This document shows positions 54,001 through 64,000 of a stretch of 64,000 bases of DNA, one piece after another (within the stretch, counting starts at the first letter, position 1; each line of letters starts with the position of its first letter). Source of the DNA: Actinernus sp. WN-2022 (taxonomy: Eukaryota > Cnidaria > Anthozoa > Actiniaria > Actinernidae). A program made the translations under genes and the position numbers. The notes under the pieces were generated by a model. That model saw nothing but the letters and a program-made list of their open reading frames with translations, was not told the DNA's origin and made no database searches. The stretch is from positions 172,046 through 236,045 of the forward strand of contig JAOWCC010000931.1 in the NCBI GenBank assembly GCA_030867875.1, written 5' to 3'.

Positions 54001-55177
54001 AAATAAATAGAAATAAATAAAAAGAAATAGAAATACATAAAGAAATGTATAAAAAATTAACAAATAAATAAATACAACGCATCCTCCTCTTTCATCCTAC
54101 ATCATCGTGCATCATCGTGCATCACCGTGCATCAATCTGCATCACCGTGCATCAATCTGCATCACCGTGCATCATCGTGCATCATCGTGCATCAACCTGC
54201 ATCATCCTGCATCATCCTGCATCATCCTGCATCATCCTGCATCATCCTGCATCATCCTGCATCATCCTGCATCATCCTGCATCATCCCGCATCATCCTGC
54301 ATCATCCTGCATCATCCTGCATCATCCTGCATCATCCTGCATCATCCTGCATCATCCTGCATCATCCTGCATCATCCTGCATCATCCTGCATCATCCTGC
54401 ATCATCCTGCATCATCCTGCATGATCCTGCATCATCCTGCATCATCCTGCATCATCGTGCATCATCCTGCATCAGTCTGCGTTATCCTGCATCAGTCTGC
54501 GTTATCCTCCATCATCCTGCTTCATACTGGCCCATCCTGATTCATGCTGTCCAATCTTGGCATATCATGAACAAAATAAATAAATAAATAGAAATAAATA
54601 AAAAGAAATAGAAATACATAAAGAAATGTATAAAAAATTAACAAATAAATAAATACAACGCATCCTCCTCTTTCATCCTACATCATCGTGCATCATCGTG
54701 CATCACCGTGCATCAATCTGCATCACCGTGCATCATCGTGCATCATCGTGCATCATCCTGCATCATCCTGCATCATCCTGCATCATCCTGCATCATCCTG
54801 CATCATCCTGCATCATCCTGCATCATCCTGCATCATCCTGCATCACCCGGCATCATCCTGCATCATCCTGCATCATCCTGCATCATCCTGCATCATCGTG
54901 CGTCATCGTGCATCAACCTGCATCATCCTGCATCATCCTGCATCATCCTGCATCATCCTGCATCATCGTGCATCATCCTGCATCATCCTGCATCAGTCTG
55001 CGTTATCCTACATCATCCTGCATCAATCTACCTTATCCTGCTTAATACTGGCCCATCCTGATTCATGCTGTCCAATCTTGGCATATCATGAACAAAATAA
55101 ATAAATAAATAGAAATAAATAAAAAGAAATAGAAATACATAAAGAAATGTATAAAACAAGTAACAAATAAATAAATA
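49449..55177 (+). repeat. Short cycle, copy 2: Q-P-Q-e-R-S-VWXYT-P (U111-U122)
   Basis: Twelve units with lengths 542, 532, 572, 452, 472, 481, 341, 441, 392, 401, 581 and 522 align one for one with 42773-48504 at an offset of about 6676. Differences are whole monomers plus single changes. The spacer end before 52019 is mutated (aaaacgcatcc), and the 3' block of the last P unit has two changes (caatctacc, about 55024-55031). Confidence 0.9.
52500..54655 (+). repeat. V-W-X-Y-T cassette 4 (U117-U121)
   Basis: The cassette is 2156 bp with lengths 341, 441, 392, 401 and 581. The W unit is the shortest of the six. The T unit keeps the doubled caatctg opening, unlike cassette 3, and carries ctgcatgatcc at about 54420, shared with the T unit at 31398. 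Confidence 0.87.
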
Positions 55178-58100
55178 CAACGCATCCTCCTCTTTCATCC
55201 TGCATCATCCTGCATCATCCTGCATCATCCTGCATCATCGTGCATCATCGTGCATCACCGTGCATCAATCTGCATCACCGTGCATCATCGTGCATCATCG
55301 TGCATCAACCTGCATCATCCTGCATCAACCTGCATCATCCTGCATCATCCTCTATCATCCTGCATCATCCTGCATCATCCTGCATCATCCTGCATCATCC
55401 TGCATCATCCTGCATCATCCTGCATCATCCTGCATCATTCTGCATCATCCTGCATCATCCTGCATCATCCTGCATCATCCTGCATCATCCTGCATCATCC
55501 TGCATCATCCTGCATCAGTCTGCGTTATCCTTCATCAGTCTGCGTTATCCTCCATCATCCTGCTTCATACTGGCCCATCCTGATTCATGCTGTCCAATCT
55601 TGGCATATCATGAACAAAATAAATAAATAAATAGAAATAAATAAAAAGAAATAGAAATACATAAAGAAATGTATAAAACAAGTAACAAATAAATAAATAC
55701 AACGCATCCTCCTCTTTCATCCTGCATCATCCTGCATCAACCTGCATCATCGTGCATCATCGTGCATCACCGTGCATCAATCTGCATCACCGTGCATCAT
55801 CGTGCATCATCGTGCATCATCCTGCATCATCCTGCATCATCCTGCATCATCCTGCATCATCCTGCATCATCCTGCATCATCCTGCATCATCCTGCATCAT
55901 CCTGCATCATCCTGCATCATCCTGCATCATCCTGCATCATCCTGCATCATCGTGCGTCATCGTGCATCAACCTGCATCATCCTGCATCATCCTGCATCAT
56001 CCTGCATCATCCTGCATCATCGTGCATCATCCTGCATCATCCTGCATCAGTCTGCGTTATCCTACATCATCCTGCATCAGTCTGCCTTATCCTGCTTAAT
56101 ACTGGCCCATCCTGATTCATGCTGTCCAATCTTGGCATATCATGAACAAAATAAATAAATAAATAGAAATAAATAAAAAGAAATAGAAATACATAAAGAA
56201 ATGTATAAAACAAGTAACAAATAAATAAATACAACGCATCCTCCTCTTTCATCCTGCATCATCCTGCATCATCCTGCATCATCCTGCATCATCGTGCATC
56301 ATCGTGCATCACCGTGCATCAATCTGCATCACCGTGCATCATCGTGCATCATCGTGCATCAACCTGCATCATCCTGCATCAACCTGCATCATCCTGCATC
56401 ATCCTCTATCATCCTGCATCATCCTGCATCATCCTGCATCATCCTGCATCATCCTGCATCATCCTGCATCATCCTGCATCATCCTGCATCATCCTGCATC
56501 ATCCTGCATCATTCTGCATCATCCTGCATCATCCTGCATCATCCTGCATCATCCTGCATCATCCTGCATCATCCTGCATCATCCTGCATCATCCTGCATC
56601 ATCCTGCATCAGTCTGCGTTATCCTTCATCAGTCTGCGTTATCCTCCATCATCCTGCTTCATACTGGCCCATCCTGATTCATGCTGTCCAATCTTGGCAT
56701 ATCATGAACAAAATAAATAAATAAATAGAAATAAATAAAAAGAAATAGAAATACATAAAGAAATGTATAAAACAAATAACAAATAAATAAATTCAACGCA
56801 TCCTCCTCTTTCATCCTGCATCATCTTGCATCATCCTGCATCATCCTGCATCATCGTGCATCATCGTGCATCACCGTGCTTCAATCTGCATCACCGTGCA
56901 TCATCGTGTATCATCGTGCATCAACCTGCATCATCCTGCATCATCCTGCATCATCCTGCATCATCCTGCATCATCCTGCGTCATCCTGCATCATCCTGCA
57001 TCATCCTGCATCATCCTGCATCATCCTGCATCATCCTGCATCATCCTGCATCATCCTGCATCATCCTGCATCATCCTGCATCATCCTGCATCAGTCTGCG
57101 TTATCCTGCATCAGTCTGCGTTATCCTCCATCATCCTGCTTCATACTGGCCCATCCTGATTCATGCTGTCCAATCTTGGCATATCATGAACAAAATAAAT
57201 AAATAAATAGAAATAAATAAAAAGAAATAGAAATACATAAAGAAATGTATAAAACAAGTAACAAATAAATAAATACAACGCATCCTCCTCTTTCATCCTG
57301 CATCATCCTGCATCATCCTGCATCATCGTGCATCATCGTGCATCACCGTGCATCAATCTGCATCACCGTGCATCATCGTGCATCATCGTGCATCAACGTG
57401 CATCATCCTGCATCATCCTGCATCATCCTTTATCATCATGCATCATCCTGCATCATCCTGCATCATCCTGCATCATCCTGCATCATCCTGCATCATCCTG
57501 CATCATCCTGCATCATCCTGCATCATCCTGCATCATCCTGCATCATCGTGCATCATCCTGCATCATCCTGCATCAGTCTGCGTTATCCTGCATCAGTCTG
57601 CGTTATCCTCCATCATCCTGCTTCATACTGGCCCATCCTGATTCATGCTGTCCAATCTTGGCATATCATGAACAAAATAAATAAATAAATAGAAATAAAT
57701 AAAAAGAAATAGAAATACATAAAGAAATGTATAAAAAATTAACAAATAAATAAATACAACGCATCCTCCTCTTTCATCCTACATCATCGTGCATCATCGT
57801 GCATCACCGTGCATCAATCTGCATCACCGTGCATCAATCTGCATCACCGTGCATCATCGTGCATCATCGTGCATCAACCTGCATCATCCTGCATCATCCT
57901 GCATCATCCTGCATCATCCTGCATCATCCTGCATCATCCTGCATCATCCTGCATCATCCTGCATCATCCTGCATCATCCCGCATCATCCTGCATCATCCT
58001 GCATCATCCTGCATCATCCTGCATCATCCTGCATCATCCTGCATCATCCTGCATCATCCTGCATCATCCTGCATCATCCTGCATCATCCTGCATCATCCT

Positions 58101-58317
58101 GCATCATCGTGCATCATCCTGCATCATCCTGCATCAGTCTGCGTTATCCTGCATCAGTCTGCGTTATCCTCCATCATCCTGCTTCATACTGGCCCATCCT
58201 GATTCATGCTGTCCAATCTTGGCATATCATGAACAAAATAAATAAATAAATAGAAATAAATAAAAAGAAATAGAAATACATAAAGAAATGTATAAAAAAT
58301 TAACAAATAAATAAATA

Positions 58318-60393
58318 CAACGCATCCTCCTCTTTCATCCTACATCATCGTGCATCATCGTGCATCACCGTGCATCAATCTGCATCACCGTGCATCATCG
58401 TGCGTCATCGTGCATCAACCTGAATCATCCTGCATCATTCTGCATCATCCTGCATAATCCTGCATCATCCTGCATCATCCTGCATCATCCTGCATCATCC
58501 TGCATCAGTCTGCGTTATCCCGCTTAATACTGCCCATCCTGATTCATGCTGTCCAATCTTGGCATATCATGAACAAAATAAATAAATAAATAGAAATAAA
58601 TAAAAAGAAATAGAAATACATAAAGAAATGTATAAAACAAGTAACAAATAAATAAATTCAACGCATCCTCCTCTTTCATCCTGCATCATCCTGCATCATC
58701 CTGCATCATCCTGCATCATCGTGCATCATCGTGCATCATCGTGCATCACCGTGCATCAATCTGCATCACCGTGCATCATCGTGCATCATCGTGCATCAAC
58801 CTGCATCATCCTGCATCATCCTGCATCATCCTGCATCATACTGCATCATCCTGCATCATCCTGCATCATCCTGCATCATCCTGCATCATCCTGCATCATC
58901 CTGCATCATCCTGCATCATCGTGCATCATCCTGCATCATCCTGCATCAGTCTGCGTTATCCTGCATCAGTCTGCGTTATCCTCCATCATCCTGCTTCATA
59001 CTGGCCCATCCTGATTCATGCTGTCCAATCTTGGCATATCATGAACAAAATAAATAAATAAATAGAAATAAATAAAAAGAAATAGAAATACATAAAGAAA
59101 TGTATAAAAAATTAACAAATAAATAAATACAACGCATCCTCCTCTTTCATCCTACATCATCGTGCATCATCGTGCATCATCCTGCATCATCCTGCATCAT
59201 CCTGCATCATCCTGCATCATCGTGCGTCATCGTGCATCAACCTGCATCATCCTGCATCATCCTGCATCATCCTGCATCATCCTGCATCATCGTGCATCAT
59301 CCTGCATCATCCTGCATCAGTCTGCGTTATCCTACATCATCCTGCATCAGTCTGCGTTATCCTGCATCAGTCTGCGTTATCCTCCATCATCCTGCTTCAT
59401 ACTGGCCCATCCTGATTCATGCTGTCCAATCTTGGCATACAATGAACAAAATAAATAAATAAATAGAAATAAATAAAAAGAAATAGAAATACATAAACAA
59501 ATGTATAAAACAAGTAACAAATAAATAAATTCAACGCATCCTCCTCTTTCATCCTGCATCATCCTGCATCATCCTGCATCATCCTTTATCATCATGCATC
59601 ATCCTGCATCATCCTGCATCATCCTGCATCATCCTGCATCATCCTGCATCATCCTGCATCATCCTGCATCATCCTGCATCATCCTGCATCATCCTGCATC
59701 ATCGTGCATCATCCTGCATCATCCTGCATCAGTCTGCGTTATCCTGCATCAGTCTGCGTTATCCTCCATCATCCTGCTTCATACTGGCCCATCCTGATTC
59801 ATGCTGTCCAATCTTGGCATATCATGAACAAAATAAATAAATAAATAGAAATAAATAAAAAGAAATAGAAATACATAAAGAAATGTAAAAAAAATTAACA
59901 AATAAATAAATACAACGCATCCTCCTCTTTCATCCTACATCATCGTGCATCATCGTGCATCACCGTGCATCAATCTGCATCACCGTGCATCAATCTGCAT
60001 CACCGTGCATCATCGTGCATCATCGTGCATCAACCTGCATCATCCTGCATCATCCTGCATCATCCTTTATCATCATGCATCATCCTGCATCATCCTGCAT
60101 CATCCTGCATCATCCTGCATCATCCCGCATCATCCTGCATCATCCTGCATCATCCTGCATCATCCTGCATCATCCTGCATCATCCTGCATCATCCTGCAT
60201 CATCCTGCATCATCCTGCATCATCCTGCATCATCCTGCATCATCCTGCATCATCCTGCATCATACTGGCCCATCCTGATTCATGCTGTCCAATCTTGGCA
60301 TATCATGAACAAAATAAATAAATAAATAGAAATAAATAAAAAGAAATAGAAATACATAAAGAAATGTATAAAAAATTAACAAATAAATAAATA
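58318..60393 (+). repeat. V-W-X-Y-T cassette 5 (U129-U133)
   Basis: At 2076 bp this is the closest copy of cassette 1: X ends in the same catacaatgaac spacer, and the T unit has the same cctttatcatcatgc insertion and missing 3' block. Confidence 0.88.
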
Positions 60394-60934
60394 CAACGCA
60401 TCCTCCTCTTTCATCCTACATCATCGTGCATCATCGTGCATCACCGTGCATCAATCTGCATCACCGTGCATCAATCTGCATCACCGTGCATCATCGTGCA
60501 TCATCGTGCATCAACCTGCATCATCCTGCATCATCCTGCATCATCCTGCATCATCCTGCATCATCCTGCATCATCCTGCATCATCCTGCATCATCCTGCA
60601 TCATCCCGCATCATCCTGCATCATCCTGCATCATCCTGCATCATCCTGCATCATCCTGCATCATCCTGCATCATCCTGCATCATCCTGCATCATCCTGCA
60701 TCATCCTGCATCATCCTGCATCATCGTGCATCATCCTGCATCATCCTGCATCAGTCTGCGTTATCCTGCATCAGTCTGCGTTATCCTCCATCATCCTGCT
60801 TCATACTGGCCCATCCTGATTCATGCTGTCCAATCTTGGCATATCATGAACAAAATAAATAAATAAATAGAAATAAATAAAAAGAAATAGAAATACATAA
60901 AGAAATGTATAAAAAATTAACAAATAAATAAATA

Positions 60935-63080
60935 CAACGCATCCTCCTCTTTCATCCTACATCATCGTGCATCATCGTGCATCACCGTGCATCAATCTGC
61001 ATCACCGTGCATCATCGTGCGTCATCGTGCATCAACCTGAATCATCCTGCATCATTCTGCATCATCCTGCATAATCCTGCATCATCCTGCATCATCCTGC
61101 ATCATCCTGCATCATCCTGCATCAGTCTGCGTTATCCCGCTTAATACTGCCCATCCTGATTCATGCTGTCCAATCTTGGCATATCATGAACAAAATAAAT
61201 AAATAAATAGAAATAAATAAAAAGAAATAGAAATACATAAAGAAATGTATAAAACAGGTAACAAATAAATAAATTCAACGCATCCTCCTCTTTCATCCTG
61301 CATCATCCTGCATCATCCTGCATCATCGTGCATCATCGTGCATCATCGTGCATCACCGTGCATCAATCTGCATCACCGTGCATCATCGTGCATCATCGTG
61401 CATCAACCTGCATCATCCTGCATCATCCTGCATCATCCTGCATCATACTGCATCATCCTGCATCATCCTGCATCATCCTGCATCATCCTGCATCATCCTG
61501 CATCATCCTGCATCATCCTGCATCATCGTGCATCATCCTGCATCATCCTGCATCAGTCTGCGTTATCCTGCATCAGTCTGCGTTATCCTCCATCATCCTG
61601 CTTCATACTGGCCCATCCTGATTCATGCTGTCCAATCTTGGCATATCATGAACAAAATAAATAAATAAATAGAAATAAATAAAAAGAAATAGAAATACAT
61701 AAAGAAATGTATAAAAAATTAACAAATAAATAAATACAACGCATCCTCCTCTTTCATCCTACATCATCGTGCATCATCGTGCATCATCCTGCATCATCCT
61801 GCATCATCCTGCATCATCCTGCATCATCGTGCGTCATCGTGCATCAACCTGCATCATCCTGCATCATCCTGCATCATCCTGCATCATCCTGCATCATCGT
61901 GCATCATCCTGCATCATCCTGCATCAGTCTGCGTTATCCTACATCATCCTGCATCAGTCTGCGTTATCCTGCATCAGTCTGCGTTATCCTCCATCATCCT
62001 GCTTCATACTGGCCCATCCTGATTCATGCTGTCCAATCTTGGCATATCATGAACAAAATAAATAAATAAATAGAAATAAATAAAAAGAAATAGAAATACA
62101 TAAACAAATGTATAAAACAAGTAACAAATAAATAAATTCAACGCATCCTCCTCTTTCATCCTGCATCATCCTGCATCATCCTGCATGATCCTTTATCATC
62201 ATGCATCATCCTGCATCATCCTGCATCATCCTGCATCATCCTGCATCATCCTGCATCATCCTGCATCATCCTGCATCATCCTGCATCATCCTGCATCATC
62301 CTGCATCATCCTGCATCATCGTGCATCATCCTGCATCATCCTGCATCAGTCTGCGTTATCCTGCATCAGTCTGCGTTATCCTCCATCATCCTGCTTCATA
62401 CTGGCCCATCCTGATTCATGCTGTCCAATCTTGGCATATCATGAACAAAATAAATAAATAAATAGAAATAAATAAAAAGAAATAGAAATACATAAAGAAA
62501 TGTATAAAAAATTAACAAATAAATAAATACAACGCATCCTCCTCTTTCATCCTACATCATCGTGCATCATCGTGCATCACCGTGCATCATCGTGCATCAT
62601 CGTGCATCAACCTGCATCATCCTGCATCATCCTGCATCACCCTGCATCATCCTGCATCATCCTGCATCATCCTGCATCATCCTGCATCATCCTGCATCAT
62701 CCCGCATCATCCTGCATCATCCTGCATCATCCTGCATCATCCTGCATCATCCTGCATCATCCTGCATCATCCTGCATCATCCTGCATCATCCTGCATCAT
62801 CCTGCATCATCCTGCATCATCCTGCATCATCCTGCATCATCCTGCATCATCCTGCATCATCCTGCATCATCCTGCATCATCGTGCATCATCCTGCATCAG
62901 TCTGCGTTATCCTGCATCAGTCTGCGTTATCCTCCATCATCCTGCTTCATACTGGCCCATCCTGATTCATGCTGTCCAATCTTGGCATATCATGAACAAA
63001 ATAAATAAATAAATAGAAATAAATAAAAAGAAATAGAAATACATAAAGAAATGTATAAAAAATTAACAAATAAATAAATA
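60935..63080 (+). repeat. V-W-X-Y-T cassette 6 (U135-U139)
   Basis: The cassette is 2146 bp. The spacer before W has a private aaaacaggtaac (about 61256). Y (62139) has a private catgatccttt. T (62530) lacks the caatctg doublet and has one caccctgc. Confidence 0.87.
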
Positions 63081-64000
63081 CAACGCATCCTCCTCTTTCA
63101 TCCTACATCATCGTGCATCATCGTGCATCACCGTGCATCAATCTGCATCACCGTGCATCATCGTGCATCATCGTGCATCATCCTGTATCATCCTGCATCA
63201 TCCTGCATCATCCTGCATCATCCTGCATCATCCTGCATCATCCTGCATCATCCTGCATCATCCTGCATCATCCTGCATCACCCGGCATCATCCTGCATCA
63301 TCCTGCATCATCCTGCATCATCCTGCATCATCGTGCGTCATCGTGCATCAACCTGCATCATCCTGCATCATCCTGCATCATCCTGCATCATCCTGCATCA
63401 TCGTGCATCATCCTGCATCATCCTGCATCAGTCTGCGTTATCCTACATCATCCTGCATCAGTCTGCCTTATCCTGCTTAATACTGGCCCATCCTGATTCA
63501 TGCTGTCCAATCTTGGCATATCATGAACAAAATAAATAAATAAATAGAAATAAATAAAAAGAAATAGAAATACATAAAGAAATGTATAAAACAAGTAACA
63601 AATAAATAAATACAACGCATCCTCCTCTTTCATCCTGCATCATCCTGCATCATCCTGCATCATCCTGCATCATCGTGCATCATCGTGCATCACCGTGCAT
63701 CAATCTGCATCACCGTGCATCATCGTGCATCATCGTGCATCAACCTGCATCATCCTGCATCAACCTGCATCATCCTGCATCATCCTCTATCATCCTGCAT
63801 CATCCTGCATCATCCTGCATCATCCTGCATCATCCTGCATCATCCTGCATCATCCTGCATCATCCTGCATCATCCTGCATCATTCTGCATCATCCTGCAT
63901 CATCCTGCATCATCCTGCATCATCCTGCATCATCCTGCATCATCCTGCATCATCCTGCATCAGTCTGCGTTATCCTTCATCAGTCTGCGTTATCCTCCAT
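63081..64000 (+). repeat. Units P and Q (Q cut by the window edge; U140-U141)
   Basis: P (63081, 532 bp) has cacccggc and gtctgcctt, plus a private ctgtatcatcc at about 63184. Q (63613) has cctctatcatcc and ccttcatcagtc and runs off the window end at 64000. They open the next cycle, so the array continues to the right; it also continues to the left, where the window starts inside an a unit. Confidence 0.9.

Larger units (their letters stand above)
54656..63080 (+). repeat. Long cycle, copy 2: P-Q-P-Q-R-S-T-VWXYT-T-VWXYT (U122-U139)
   Basis: Eighteen units span 8425 bp with lengths 522, 522, 532, 562, 482, 481, 561, 341, 471, 402, 381, 481, 541, 341, 461, 402, 391 and 551. They pair with 33554-42028. 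The R unit (56794) has a private cgtcatcc at about 56980. Its opening P unit is the same unit that closes the short cycle, so the two repeat families overlap by one unit. Confidence 0.9.
1..64000 (+). repeat. Hierarchical satellite array filling the whole window
   Basis: The whole window is tandem DNA built on the 10-bp monomer ctgcatcatc, interrupted every 261-771 bp by a spacer with an A-rich core. All units run in one orientation, since the spacer and both edge blocks always read the same way. The plus strand is strongly asymmetric: the monomer has four C, three T, two A and one G, while the spacer is A-rich. I see no unique sequence longer than the spacer, no transposon-like insertion and no inverted unit. 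Eukaryotic satellite DNA is the family this fits. I cannot match the monomer to a named satellite from memory. Confidence 0.97.
351..64000 (+). repeat. Level-2 unit boundaries (141 unit starts)
   Basis: Each unit is taken to start at the caacgcatcc motif that closes the spacer. Starts U1-U141: 351, 691, 992, 1314, 1766, 2107, 2639, 3141, 3501, 3823, 4325, 4685, 4996, 5318, 5629, 5951, 6422, 6824, 7326, 7666, 7967, 8289, 8741, 9082, 9613, 9964, 10366, 10707, 11248, 11829, 12320, 12712, 13214, 13564, 13875, 14366, 14758, 15100, 15552, 15883, 16424, 16935, 17327, 17679, 18131, 18482, 19033, 19604, 20375, 20907, 21257, 21568, 22069, 22461, 22813, 23345, 24096, 24667, 25039, 25300, 25692, 26274, 26555, 26957, 27499, 27855, 28387, 28789, 29331, 29873, 30415, 30987, 31398, 31979, 32501, 33023, 33554, 34086, 34618, 35150, 35702, 36214, 36695, 37256, 37597, 38078, 38480, 38861, 39342, 39873, 40204, 40665, 41067, 41458, 42029, 42371, 42773, 43315, 43837, 44389, 44841, 45323, 45814, 46156, 46618, 47011, 47412, 47983, 48505, 48907, 49449, 49991, 50523, 51095, 51547, 52019, 52500, 52841, 53282, 53674, 54075, 54656, 55178, 55700, 56232, 56794, 57276, 57757, 58318, 58659, 59130, 59532, 59913, 60394, 60935, 61276, 61737, 62139, 62530, 63081, 63613. 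Most lengths are a multiple of ten plus 1 or 2. At 52019 the motif is mutated (c to a). Positions were located by eye and may be off by a base or two. Confidence 0.9.

Noticed and set aside
1..64000. CRISPR array
   Set aside because: The spacers between repeats are copies of each other rather than unique sequences, repeat and spacer lengths are far outside CRISPR ranges, and there are no cas genes.
1..64000. Known human or primate satellites, CENP-B boxes or telomeric repeats
   Set aside because: The period is not 171 bp, there is no ttcg-n-cggg CENP-B core, no ggaat pentamer array and no ttaggg run. Centromere function cannot be argued from this sequence.
1..64000. Hairpin-forming or G-quadruplex-forming monomer
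   Set aside because: The monomer's only self-complementary stretch is tgca. The minus strand has one gg per 10 bp with 8-base loops, too weak for a convincing quadruplex.
1..64000. rRNA, tRNA or other structured RNA genes
   Set aside because: No sequence outside the monomer and spacer families is present, and neither contains recognisable tRNA or rRNA motifs.

Overview
This window holds one thing from end to end: a gene-free, head-to-tail satellite array. I find no protein gene, rRNA, tRNA, mobile element or unique sequence in the 64 kb. The organism is most likely a eukaryote, and the DNA nuclear heterochromatin (subtelomeric, pericentromeric or other satellite). That rests on the scale, the nested repeat hierarchy and the lack of any gene. 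The species cannot be read from the sequence.

The array has nested levels. Level 1 is a 10-bp monomer, ctgcatcatc. Level 2 is a unit of 261-771 bp (mean about 452 bp): a run of monomers followed by a roughly 150-bp spacer with a 90-bp A-rich core. I place 141 unit starts, the first at 351 and the last at 63613, with partial units at both edges. All units lie in the same orientation. Unit lengths fall on a ladder of 10 bp plus a 0-2 bp remainder, so units differ mainly by whole monomers. Level 3 is a set of about 20 unit types, told apart by diagnostic variants (lettered here a-n, h2 and P-Y), which recur in a conserved order. Level 4 is long direct repeats of ordered units, up to about 8.4 kb.

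Left part (1 to about 24.7 kb): types a-n. The string a-b-c-d-e-f-g occurs at 1-2638 and 6824-9612. The string j-k-e-f-g-i occurs twice in tandem (14366-16934, 16935-19603). The string b-c-i-j-k occurs at 13214-15099 and 20907-22812. The pair m-n, with the longest units, occurs at 19604-20906 and 23345-24666. Transition (24.7-28.8 kb): very short units, type h2 units and the first P unit. Right part (28.8-64 kb): a cycle of P/Q dimers, then optional e, R, S, optional T, then the cassette V-W-X-Y-T. The cassette occurs six times. Whole cycles recur at 33554-42028 and 54656-63080 (about 8.4 kb) and at 42773-48504 and 49449-55177 (about 5.7 kb).

Several units are visible recombination products: 5318, 42029 and 48505, and the fused units at 11248, 16424 and 19033. 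The array therefore keeps a readable record of unequal exchange and segmental amplification. Long forward open frames exist only because the 10-bp monomer has no stop trinucleotide in any phase; most of them begin on GTG rather than ATG, and none is called as a gene.
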